Shown here in pieces: positions 35,122 to 42,793 of a DNA stretch of 50,067 bases. Numbering within the stretch: the stretch's first letter is position 1; every line of letters begins with the position of its first letter. Below the pieces are notes generated by a model. That model searched no databases. It was not told where the DNA came from and was given only the letters and a program-made list of their open reading frames with translations. Origin of the DNA: Chloroflexota bacterium (GTDB lineage: Bacteria > Chloroflexota > Dormibacteria > Dormibacterales > Dormibacteraceae); contig VBGP01000029.1 of the NCBI GenBank assembly GCA_005880795.1, positions 1 to 50,067 of the forward strand, read 5' to 3'. Made by a program: the position numbers and the translations under genes.

Positions 35122-35285
35122 GTCGTCTACGTTCGCAGTGCTACCGCCTCCGACTCCAGGAGCCGGTTTCGGATCTAGGAAGCCCTAGAGGTTAGAAGCT
35201 GCCTTCCTCCCGAGCTCCCGGCTGGCAAACGAGGCGGCTGGCACCACGACTCGGTTTATCCAAGCTTCGCCTCACCTCCTTGCCC
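35093..35285 (-). ncRNA. Candidate structured small RNA or micro-mRNA locus
   Basis: The minus strand of this intergenic segment holds, in order, a perfect AAGGAGGTGA Shine-Dalgarno (35281-35272), a hairpin around AAACCGAG...CTCGTTT, TCTAGG-gctt-CCTAGA (35174-35189), ACCG.CTCC...GGAG.CGGT, and then the intrinsic terminator. No protein gene is otherwise expected on this strand here, and no clear -10/-35 is visible upstream. It does not match the SRP RNA core, T-box or known riboswitch signatures I can recall. It is a candidate only. Confidence 0.4.
35192..35263 (-). CDS. Possible 23-aa microprotein downstream of a perfect Shine-Dalgarno
   Basis: TTG 35263 opens a 23-codon frame (DKPSRGASRLVCQPGAREEG then S-F-stop) 8 nt after AAGGAGGTGA (11 nt after GGAGG). 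It is basic with one Cys. The strong Shine-Dalgarno is its main support; a leader peptide of the structured locus is another reading. No homologue recognised. Confidence 0.3.
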   Translation of the reverse strand: MDKPSRGASRLVCQPGAREEGSF

Positions 35286-35292
35286 TCGGTCG

Positions 35293-35739
35293 ATGCCCCG
35301 CAGATATGTCGCCGTGTGCGGCGCGACCGAGGCGACGCCATCGCAGATCGATGCGGCACGCGAGGTGGGCAGGCTGCTTGCAAAGTCGGGCGCGGTCGTC
35401 ATCAATGGCGGCTACGGCGGCGTTTCCGCGGCGGCGAGCGAGGGCGCGGCCGGCGAAGGAGGCACAGTGGTCGGCCTCCTGTCGGAGGGCGACCGCGATG
35501 GAGCCAACCCTCACCTGACGGTTTCGCTGCCGACCGGGTTGGGACAAGGACGCAACCTGCTGATCGTCACCGCCGCGGAAAGCGTGATCGCCATCGGCGG
35601 GGGATGGGGCACGCTGAGTGAGATCGCGCTGGCGCGAAGGCTCGGCCGGTCCGTCTACGCCCTCGACACGTGGGACGTGCAGGGACTGGAAGTCGTGGCG
35701 ACGCCGGCAGAGGCGGTGAGGCGTGCGCTTGGCGACTGA
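35293..35739 (+). CDS. LOG-like / TIGR00725-family nucleotide-binding protein
   Basis: This 148-aa protein of the lysine-decarboxylase-like Rossmann fold has YVAVCGATEATPSQIDAARE, GAVVINGGYGGVSAAASEGA and AIGGGWGTLSEIALARRLGR, equivalent to the PGGxGTxxE motif of LOG proteins. Related enzymes release cytokinin-type bases from nucleotide monophosphates, but this short subfamily is not characterised. It heads a run with a miniprotein and galT. Confidence 0.82.
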   Translation: MPRRYVAVCGATEATPSQIDAAREVGRLLAKSGAVVINGGYGGVSAAASEGAAGEGGTVVGLLSEGDRDGANPHLTVSLPTGLGQGRNLLIVTAAESVIAIGGGWGTLSEIALARRLGRSVYALDTWDVQGLEVVATPAEAVRRALGD

Positions 35740-35812
35740 ACGGCGGCTCAAGAAGCGTGTCGTGAAGAAACCTGATGGCCGGTACCTGATCTATTTCGAG
35801 AAGGTTGCTTGA
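35723..35812 (+). CDS. Miniprotein (29 aa) coupled to galT
   Basis: GTG 35723 (or TTG 35729) opens a frame reading ATERRLKKRVVKKPDGRYLI then YFEKVA and stop. It overlaps the LOG-like stop by 17 nt and the galT start by 4 nt (TTGA), so translation is coupled on both sides. The basic first half followed by DGRYLIYFE is a coherent, non-shadow sequence, and I recall similar short DGRYLIYYE-type proteins in related bacteria, unverified. Function unknown. Confidence 0.55.
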   Translation: MRLATERRLKKRVVKKPDGRYLIYFEKVA

Positions 35813-36717
35813 GCGAGCTCCGCTGGAATCCGCTGCTCGAAGAATGGGTCACCGTCGCGCCGCTGCGGCAGGACCGCACGTATCATCCGCCCGCCGAACA
35901 CTGCCCCCTGTGCCCGACACGGCCAGGCCAGGCCGAGACGGAGATTCCCGAACCCGATTACTACATCGCTGTTTTCGAGAACAGGTTTCCCTCCTACACC
36001 GGAGAACAGGGTCGCTGCGAGGTCGTTTGCTACACGCCCGACCACGACTCGTCGCTGGGCGCGCAGAGCGTGGACCACATCCGCGACCTCATCGAGGTTT
36101 GGCGCGACCGCACCAGTGAGTTGAGCCGCCTGCCCAATGTGAAGTACGTCTACGTGTTCGAAAATCGCGGGGAAGAGATCGGGGTCACGCTGAGCCATCC
36201 GCACGGGCAGATCTACGCCTATCCGTTCGTCCCACCTGTGCTGCAGCGGGAGCTCGCGGCTGAGGCGCGGCACATGCGTAAGACCGGTCGCTGTCTTTAC
36301 TGCGACGTCATCGAGGGCGAGAAGAACGGAGTACGGACCGTGCTGCGCGACGACAGGTGGATCGCGTTTGTGCCGGCATTCGCGCGGTGGCCCTACGAGG
36401 TTCACCTCGCGCCGACCAATCACCGCGGCGGACTCGCTGACCTCGACGCGGACGACGACCAGTCCTTTGCGACGAGCCTGAAGGCGCTGCTCCAGAAGTA
36501 CGACCGACTTTTCGAACGTCCGCTTCCTTATGTGATGGCGATGCACCAGCGACCGCCCGGAGGCGGTGCCCGCCACCACCACTTCCACGTCGAGTTCTAC
36601 CCGCCGAACCGCACGCGTGACAAGCTCAAGTACCTCGCCGGCTCCGAGCTTGGAGCCGGCGCGTTCATCCTCGACGCGCGAGCCGAGGACACCGCCGCGG
36701 AGCTTCGTGCCCTCTAA
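35809..36717 (+). CDS. galT: Galactose-1-phosphate uridylyltransferase
   Basis: This 302-aa HIT-superfamily enzyme exchanges UMP between UDP-glucose and galactose 1-phosphate. It has zinc Cys pairs (CPLCP and CLYCD), the N-terminal ELRWNPLLEEWVTVAPLRQD and the active-site EEIGVTLSHPHGQIYAYPFV with the catalytic His-Pro-His. The TTG start overlaps the miniprotein stop, and the end overlaps galK by 11 nt. This is one of the two visible Leloir-pathway genes. Confidence 0.93.
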   Translation: MSELRWNPLLEEWVTVAPLRQDRTYHPPAEHCPLCPTRPGQAETEIPEPDYYIAVFENRFPSYTGEQGRCEVVCYTPDHDSSLGAQSVDHIRDLIEVWRDRTSELSRLPNVKYVYVFENRGEEIGVTLSHPHGQIYAYPFVPPVLQRELAAEARHMRKTGRCLYCDVIEGEKNGVRTVLRDDRWIAFVPAFARWPYEVHLAPTNHRGGLADLDADDDQSFATSLKALLQKYDRLFERPLPYVMAMHQRPPGGGARHHHFHVEFYPPNRTRDKLKYLAGSELGAGAFILDARAEDTAAELRAL

Positions 36718-37633
36718 CACCGCATGGCATGGGCGCGCGCCAGGCCGGGTGAACCTCATCGGCGAGCATGTCGACTACCTCGGCGGCGTCGTGCTGCCCG
36801 CAGCCGTGGACCGCTTCACTGAGGTGAGCGGACGGCCCGCCGATGACTGGTCGATAGAGAGCGACGTCCAGGGGGGCCTCGACTACGTGCAGGCCATCGG
36901 TGACGAGCTAGGTGCAAGTCCGCAGGCCGTGCATGTCATGTCACAGGTTCCGCCCAACGCCGGCATCAGCTCCTCGGCAGCATTGCTGGTCGCTGTTGCG
37001 GCAGGCTTGAAGCCGAGCATGGATGGCAAGCAAGCCGCGCTCGCGTGCCAGCGCGCGGAGCAGAAAGCGACCGGCGTTCAGGTCGGAGTGATGGACCAGT
37101 TCGCTTCTGCACTCGGACGCCGCGGCGACGCGCTGCTCCTCGATTGCGCGACCCTGGAGTACGAGTTGGTCCCATTTCCTGATGAGGTTGCGATTGCGGT
37201 GATCGATTCAGGCGAGCACCGGTCGCTTGCGGACACTCCATACAATCAGCGGCGTCGCGAGGCGGAGGCAGGTGATCCGAAACGGCTGCGACACGTGCAT
37301 TCGGAAATCGCCAGAGTCCACGCGTTTGTCGCGGCGCTGCGCGCGAAGGATTTCACGCGCATGGGCCGGCTGCTGAGGGAATCGCACCAGAGCCTCCGCA
37401 ACGACTTCGAGGTCTCAACACCGACGGTAGACGCGCTCGTTGAGCGGGCGGCCTCGATCGACGGCTGCTACGGCGCGCGCATCATGGGCGCGGGCTTCGG
37501 CGGCAGCCTGCTCGCGCTGGTCGATCGGCGCAAGTCAGAAAGATTTGTCGACTCGATGGGCAGGCCAGTCCTGCTTTGCTCGACCGCGGACGGCGCCTTC
37601 CGCAATGCGCACGTAGGGCGCATTTCTCAATGA
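36707..37633 (+). CDS. galK: Galactokinase, short form
   Basis: This GHMP kinase has the galactokinase signature GRVNLIGEHVDYLGG near the N-terminus, the ATP-binding PPNAGISSSAALLVAVAAGL and C-terminal motif ARIMGAGFGGSLLALVD. DQFASALGRRGDALLLDC matches the catalytic Asp region. At 308 aa it is shorter than typical galactokinases (about 350-390). The GTG 36707, inside the galT end, is chosen; the longer frame back to 36566 overlaps galT and is unlike the family. It precedes a GH2-like gene by 7 nt. Confidence 0.88.
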   Translation: MPSNTAWHGRAPGRVNLIGEHVDYLGGVVLPAAVDRFTEVSGRPADDWSIESDVQGGLDYVQAIGDELGASPQAVHVMSQVPPNAGISSSAALLVAVAAGLKPSMDGKQAALACQRAEQKATGVQVGVMDQFASALGRRGDALLLDCATLEYELVPFPDEVAIAVIDSGEHRSLADTPYNQRRREAEAGDPKRLRHVHSEIARVHAFVAALRAKDFTRMGRLLRESHQSLRNDFEVSTPTVDALVERAASIDGCYGARIMGAGFGGSLLALVDRRKSERFVDSMGRPVLLCSTADGAFRNAHVGRISQ

Positions 37634-37640
37634 TGGCGAC

Positions 37641-40262
37641 ATGAGCGATTCGCTCTTCATGCCTCTGACCCAGCGCGTGAGCGCGCGCGAGCTGACCGGT
37701 TGGGAGGCCGTGTGGATGCCACTCGGCGAAGGTGAAGCGGAGCGGATGACGATCGGACGTGGCACCGGATGGAAACCGATCGAGGTGCCGCGGCAGCTGG
37801 CGGGTCGGGAGGGCCGCCAGTCGATCTGGTATCGCACCGAGTTCCCACGTCCGGACCACGCCGGGCGCGTCGTGCTCCGCATCGGCGGCGCGTTCCTGGC
37901 GACCAACGTCTGGTTGAACGGCCGGCTCCTCGGCTCGCACTACGGCTACTTCGCGCCGTTTGGCTTTGACCTCACGCCATACCTCAAACCGGAAAACCTG
38001 CTCGTGATCTGCTGCGAGGCGCCGGTTGAGCCGCAGCCCGAGAAGAAGCGCCACATCATGGGGCTCTTCAACGACGGCGACCTCAAGCCGTATCCGGCTT
38101 CCGCCTATTCGAGCCTTCCCGAGCCGCACGCGATAGAAGTCCCGCTCGGCTTGTGGCAGCCGGTGCAGCTCGAGTACGTCGGGTCGATCGCGATCGACTG
38201 GCTGCGGCTCAAGCCCACCTTCGAAGGCACCGACGGCCGGCTCGAGGTGGAGGCCCGCCTGCGCAACCTGGACGGCCGGCAGATGGACGGCGAGGTCGAG
38301 CTCTCGGTGCCGTCGCCTGGCCGCGAGCCGTTGCGGCTGCGCCGCGAGGTGCGACTGGGCGGAGGGATGGAGCAGACCGTGACGATGCGGCTTGCGCTCC
38401 CGGGCGCCAAGCGGTGGCAGCCGTGGCGCCTGGGCGAGCAGCCTCTGTATCACGCCGAGATCGTCGCCCGGTCGGAGGGCGGCGAATCATCGCGCATCGA
38501 CGACGTCTTCGCGTTTCGCGAGCTGAGCTGGGACATCGGCCCGCGACGGTGGAGCTTTGCCGTCAACGGACGGCCCATCTTCTTGCGCGGTGCGTGCTAC
38601 GCGCCGGCATATCGCCTCGACGAGCTGAATGCACGCACCTTTGCGGCCGATCTCGCGACCGCAAGAAAGGCCAACGTCGACGCGCTGCGCGTCGTCGCCA
38701 ACGTGCTGCCCACAGACTTCTACCGGCAGGCTGACGAGGCCGGCATGCTGGTGTTTCAGGATCTACCGCTCACGGGCACGTACGTCTATCACGGCCGAAC
38801 AGATGAGACGCGCTTCTTTGAAACTGCGGCGCGAGAACAGCAGGCCCAGATGGTCACGCTGCTGCACAACCACCCGTCCGTGGTGATGTGGATTGCGCAT
38901 GACGACCCGCCGTGGCTCGCCACCAACTTCGACCTTGGCGACGTGCACGCGGTCAGGCAGAACCACTCCATCGACCAGGACCTGAAATCAAACTTCGAGC
39001 GGCTCGATCCGAGCAGGCCATCGATCGCCGCGTCGGGCGACGTCGATCTTCACCTCGGGCTCGGCTGGTCGGACGGTCCGTGGCGCGACATCGCGCTTGT
39101 CGAGCCGTTGATGGTGACCGCCTTCGGCGCGCAATCGCTGCCCGCCGCCAGCTCACCGGCGTGGGACGGGATCGAGAAACGATGGCCGGTCGCGGATGAC
39201 GAGCCAGCCTGGCGGTACGCCGGATTTCAGCCGATCAACTGGGCTGAGCGGGGTGTGGGTCTTCCCTCATCGCACCAGGCGCTCGAGGAATATGTCGCAC
39301 TCTCGCAGTCCTATCAGGCCGACCTCATCAAATACGCGGCCGAGCACCTGCGCACGCGGAAATTCGAATCGTGCTGGGGCGCCTTTGCGTATCACCTGGT
39401 GGATCCGCACAAAGGCATCGGGTTCGGGTTGCTCGACGGGGCGCGCGTTCCAAAGCTCGCGCTCGAGGCGCTGACCGAAGCGTTCAAGGCGACGCGCGTG
39501 ATACTCGAGCCTCTCGCGTTCGAGCCTGCGCGCCCGTTTGGCTTCCTGCAGAATCCGCGCGTCCCATTCGCCGCCAGGCTCGTGATCGTCAACGACGACC
39601 CTGTGGTGATGGGTCGAGGGACAGTCCGCTGGTCGGTCACGAGGGAGAAGGCGGCCGGCGCGCGCGGCCTGGACCGTGTGCGCGACGCCGTCCAGAAAAA
39701 GTCCTACTCCGGAACGGTCGAGGTCGAGGTCCCGACCGCATTCGAGCCGGCGGTGAGCGCGACGACCCTCAGCCTTCCCCTCGCGGCCGAGGGCGAGTAC
39801 CGCCTCGAGGCAGCGCTGACCGTATCCGGGCAGGTCATCGACCGAGCCGAGCTTGCCTTCAACGTCACATCGACCCTGCCAGCGATCCAGCCGCGGCCCG
39901 AGATACCCCATTACCTGGCCGAGCGCCTGGCTGACCTGGGCAGCCTGCGACCAGAGGCGCGAGGCCTCAGCTTCGCCCTCGAGAATCGAACTCGGCCCGC
40001 GGTGCTGGTTGGAGTGACCGGCTTGCGGCTCGATGGCGTGATCGTCACTGGTCACCAGATGCAGCTCGAAACCAACGCCGGACTTGCGCCTTTGCCCAAG
40101 CGCCTGGACCTGCCGCTGGGCAGGCGCCTGGTGCTTCACGTGGTGACCGGTGAGCCGATCGGCGCGGGTGCCCATTCGCTCGAGGCGGACATCACCGTGC
40201 CTGGTATCGCGTCGGGCCGATTGGTCATCGAGAACGGCTCCAACTCGCGTGGCGCGGGCTGA
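37641..40262 (+). CDS. GH2-family-like protein with altered catalytic residues
   Basis: This 873-aa protein has the GH2 layout: N-terminal sugar-binding domain (WYRTEFPRPDHAGRVVLRIG, GGAFLATNVWLNGRLLGSHY), immunoglobulin-like domains, and a TIM barrel (GPRRWSFAVNGRPIFLRGAC, NVLPTDFYRQADEAGMLVFQ). The acid/base motif expected as W.G[HN]NEP reads MWIAHDDPPW (Glu replaced by Asp), and the nucleophile motif expected as SEFGxQS reads VTAFGAQS (Glu replaced by Ala). Hydrolysis by the usual mechanism is therefore unlikely. No signal peptide. It sits in the galT-galK cluster. Family GH2 is clear; function is open. Confidence 0.85.
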   Translation: MSDSLFMPLTQRVSARELTGWEAVWMPLGEGEAERMTIGRGTGWKPIEVPRQLAGREGRQSIWYRTEFPRPDHAGRVVLRIGGAFLATNVWLNGRLLGSHYGYFAPFGFDLTPYLKPENLLVICCEAPVEPQPEKKRHIMGLFNDGDLKPYPASAYSSLPEPHAIEVPLGLWQPVQLEYVGSIAIDWLRLKPTFEGTDGRLEVEARLRNLDGRQMDGEVELSVPSPGREPLRLRREVRLGGGMEQTVTMRLALPGAKRWQPWRLGEQPLYHAEIVARSEGGESSRIDDVFAFRELSWDIGPRRWSFAVNGRPIFLRGACYAPAYRLDELNARTFAADLATARKANVDALRVVANVLPTDFYRQADEAGMLVFQDLPLTGTYVYHGRTDETRFFETAAREQQAQMVTLLHNHPSVVMWIAHDDPPWLATNFDLGDVHAVRQNHSIDQDLKSNFERLDPSRPSIAASGDVDLHLGLGWSDGPWRDIALVEPLMVTAFGAQSLPAASSPAWDGIEKRWPVADDEPAWRYAGFQPINWAERGVGLPSSHQALEEYVALSQSYQADLIKYAAEHLRTRKFESCWGAFAYHLVDPHKGIGFGLLDGARVPKLALEALTEAFKATRVILEPLAFEPARPFGFLQNPRVPFAARLVIVNDDPVVMGRGTVRWSVTREKAAGARGLDRVRDAVQKKSYSGTVEVEVPTAFEPAVSATTLSLPLAAEGEYRLEAALTVSGQVIDRAELAFNVTSTLPAIQPRPEIPHYLAERLADLGSLRPEARGLSFALENRTRPAVLVGVTGLRLDGVIVTGHQMQLETNAGLAPLPKRLDLPLGRRLVLHVVTGEPIGAGAHSLEADITVPGIASGRLVIENGSNSRGAG

Positions 40263-40349
40263 CCTCAGTGGCATACTTCTGCACTACGCATTCGGCACCT
40301 GACGAACTGAACCATGGCCGTCTAGGCGAGAAGGGAGGCTCCCCACCGC

Positions 40350-41915
40350 ATGTCAGATGAATATCGCCTGATCCTCGACATCATCCTGGCGGTATTCGCC
40401 ATCTTCGCCGCGGTCTTCTACCTGAGAACTCGGCGCCGTCGCAAGAAGAAGGCAGCGCCGCCCGTTCGGCCCCCGGCTCCGGCGAACCAGACCGCAGGCG
40501 TCGCCGCGACGTGGGCTCCGCCGACTCCGGCGCGTCCTGCCATCGCTCCGACGGTGGTCGCTCCCCCATCGGCTGGATGGGGCTCGCCTGCGTCGCCCGC
40601 GGTCGCGTCGCCTCCAGCTTCGGCGGCACCGTCGTGGGGCGCACCTTCAGCGCCCGCCCCGGCATGGGGTGGACCCCCGGCGGGTCCGGCTCCGGCTCCG
40701 CCTCCCGCCGCGTCTCCGACCTGGGGCGCGCCGCCTGCCCAGTCGACCCCTAACGCCGCCCCGACCTGGGGCTCACCGGCGCCTGCTTCACCGCCCGCGT
40801 CCGCTCCAGCCCCCTCCTGGGGCGCGCCTGCAGCCTCACCCGCACCGCCTGGGCCGGCGCCCTCTGCTCCGCCTGCTCCCTCTTGGGGTGCGCCCCCGCC
40901 GCCGGAACCCTCCGCCGCGCCGGCGGTGCCTTCGGCACCGTCGTGGAATCCGCCCGCCCCCGCCGGCCCGGCCCCCGCTGCCACAAACAACGACTGGGGC
41001 GCGCCGCCTGCCGCATCGACGTCATCGCCGCCCACGGTTGCCCCTTCGTGGGACATTCCCGCGCCTCAGTCTCAATCAGGGCCGCCCGCTCCAGCGTGGA
41101 ACGAGCCGGCCGCACCGGCCTGGGACATCCCCCGGACACAGGAGCCCGCGGCGCCGCCCGCCCCGTCGTGGGGTGCGCCCGCCGCCGCTCCGGCGTGGGG
41201 CGCGCCCGCCGCTGCGCCTCCCGCCTCGCCCGAGCCGGCGAAGCCGATGGAGGCTGTGCCTCCACCCTGGAACGCTCCGGCGCCCGCGTGGTCGGCCGCC
41301 GCACCCCCGGCTCCGCCTGCCGCTCCTGCCTCCACCGACGCCGACCTGGCGGCCGGGGCCCAGGCGCAGCAATCGCCTGTTGAGGCTCCCCCCGTCGAAC
41401 CCGAGGTGGCCAAGCCGGCCCCTGCACCCTGGTCCGCCCCCTCGTCTGGGATGGACGTGGCCGCGACGATGGTCGCCCCTCCGCCCTCCGGTGGAGGTGG
41501 TGCTGAGCGCGAGCCGACGACGCTGATGCCGGCCTGGCAGCCGCCGCCCGCGGCTCCCCCCGCCATGCCCGACACGATGGCGATGCCCACGCGGCCCCCG
41601 ACAGCTGCCGGAACCGGACCGCAAGCCGAGCTGACGATCGAAAACGGGCCCGACGCCGGGCACAGCCACCGCGCGGGCGACCACGCGCTGCGCATGGGAC
41701 GTTCGCCCGACAACGACGTGATCCTCCGTGACCCCGCGACCAGTGGGCACCATGCGCGGCTCGAGCGGCGCGGCGACCAGTTCTGGGTCGTCGACCTGGG
41801 CAGCACAAACGGCACGTTCGTCAACGGCGAATCCGTCCAGGAGAAGCAGCTGAACCACGGGGACCGGCTCACGGTCGGCCAGAACTCGGTCCACTTCTCG
41901 GTTCTCGGAGCCTAG
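40350..41915 (+). CDS. Membrane-anchored FHA protein with Trp/Pro-rich linker
   Basis: This 521-aa protein has one N-terminal membrane segment (IILAVFAIFAAVFYL, then a basic RTRRRRKKK), a ~370-residue Pro/Ala linker with repeated SWGAP-type units, and a C-terminal FHA domain (LRMGRSPDNDVILRDPATSG, HHARLE, VVDLGSTNGTFVNG) that binds phosphothreonine peptides. The GGGAGG Shine-Dalgarno supports ATG 40350. The PP2C phosphatase gene follows after 27 nt, pointing to a Ser/Thr phosphorylation system, although no kinase is in the window. Confidence 0.88.
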   Translation: MSDEYRLILDIILAVFAIFAAVFYLRTRRRRKKKAAPPVRPPAPANQTAGVAATWAPPTPARPAIAPTVVAPPSAGWGSPASPAVASPPASAAPSWGAPSAPAPAWGGPPAGPAPAPPPAASPTWGAPPAQSTPNAAPTWGSPAPASPPASAPAPSWGAPAASPAPPGPAPSAPPAPSWGAPPPPEPSAAPAVPSAPSWNPPAPAGPAPAATNNDWGAPPAASTSSPPTVAPSWDIPAPQSQSGPPAPAWNEPAAPAWDIPRTQEPAAPPAPSWGAPAAAPAWGAPAAAPPASPEPAKPMEAVPPPWNAPAPAWSAAAPPAPPAAPASTDADLAAGAQAQQSPVEAPPVEPEVAKPAPAPWSAPSSGMDVAATMVAPPPSGGGGAEREPTTLMPAWQPPPAAPPAMPDTMAMPTRPPTAAGTGPQAELTIENGPDAGHSHRAGDHALRMGRSPDNDVILRDPATSGHHARLERRGDQFWVVDLGSTNGTFVNGESVQEKQLNHGDRLTVGQNSVHFSVLGA

Positions 41916-41942
41916 TGACGGTCCGGCTCGTTAACTAGCACG

Positions 41943-42719
41943 ATGCGTCTACGTATCGCGTGGGCCACAGATCCAGGTCTCGAGAGAGAGGAAAACGAGG
42001 ATTCGGTTGCGGTGTGGCGGCACAAGGCCGGGCTGGACACGCTCATCGTCGTGTGCGACGGCATGGGCGGGCACGCAGCGGGTCAGCACGCGAGCTCCAT
42101 TGCGGTCAAGACCGTGACCACCGTGCTTGCGGAGGACGGTCAGGAAGGTCCCGACGTCGAGCGCCTGAAGCGCGCCTGCAAGGACGCCAACACGGCGGTC
42201 TTCACCGCTGCGCGCGACAACCCCGACTGGAGCGGCATGGGGAGCACGATGGTGATCGCCGCGATTCGCTCCGGCGAGATCGCGGTGCTCAACGTTGGCG
42301 ACAGCCCGGCCTACCTGTTTCGCAATGGACTGCCGAAGCTGATCTCGCAAGACCACTCGTGGCCCGCCGAACAGGTTCGGCTTGGGTTGATCAAGCCCGA
42401 GGAGGCGGCGAACCATCCGCTCAAGCACCGCCTGACGCGCGCCGTCGGCGTGTGGGAGCAGATCCAGCCCTTCACCGACAAGTTGAAGCTCGAAGAGGGC
42501 GACGCGATCGTGCTGTGCAGCGACGGAGTCGAGACGGCGGGCGTGGGTGTCGAGGAGATGGGGCACCTGCTGCTGCGAGACGGTAACCTCGACCGAGGCG
42601 CCGAGCGGGTGATCGAGCGATGCCGTGAGCTAGGTGCGCCGGACAACATCACCCTCGCAGTGGCCAGGGTGGAAGTAGATGTCACGAAGACCGCAGTTCT
42701 ACCGAAACTAAAAATCTGA
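41943..42719 (+). CDS. PP2C-family Ser/Thr protein phosphatase
   Basis: This 258-aa metal-dependent phosphatase has REENEDSVAVW (ENED motif), IVVCDGMGGHAAGQHASSIA (metal Asp, DGMGGH), LNVGDSPAYLFRNG, IVLCSDGVE and APDNITLAVARVEV. It dephosphorylates Ser/Thr on partner proteins, probably including targets recognised by the adjacent FHA protein. An intrinsic terminator follows the stop. Soluble, no membrane segment. Confidence 0.93.
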   Translation: MRLRIAWATDPGLEREENEDSVAVWRHKAGLDTLIVVCDGMGGHAAGQHASSIAVKTVTTVLAEDGQEGPDVERLKRACKDANTAVFTAARDNPDWSGMGSTMVIAAIRSGEIAVLNVGDSPAYLFRNGLPKLISQDHSWPAEQVRLGLIKPEEAANHPLKHRLTRAVGVWEQIQPFTDKLKLEEGDAIVLCSDGVETAGVGVEEMGHLLLRDGNLDRGAERVIERCRELGAPDNITLAVARVEVDVTKTAVLPKLKI

Positions 42720-42729
42720 TGAGCGCGCT

Positions 42730-42792
42730 GGAGGCTCGGGCCTCCCCATCGGCGCTGCGCGCCACTTCCCCGCTAGCGGGGAAGAGACTTTT
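42730..42792 (+). terminator. Intrinsic terminator after PP2C gene
   Basis: There are two hairpins: GGAGGC-tcgg-GCCTCC (42730-42745) and the perfect palindrome CTTCCCCGCTAGCGGGGAAG (42765-42784), the second followed by a T-run at 42788-42792. It ends plus-strand transcription just before the convergent glcF stop. Confidence 0.8.
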
Positions 42793-42793
42793 T

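Noticed and set aside
35093-35285. SRP RNA or T-box identity for the structured minus-strand locus
   Set aside because: GGGAGGAAGGCAGC resembles the SRP core only partly and the GUCAGG side is missing. GGCGGTAGCACTGCG resembles a T-box sequence only loosely.
36566-36706. Upstream extension of galK inside galT
   Set aside because: Ser/Thr/Arg-rich out-of-frame reading of galT; the galactokinase signature needs only the GTG at 36707.
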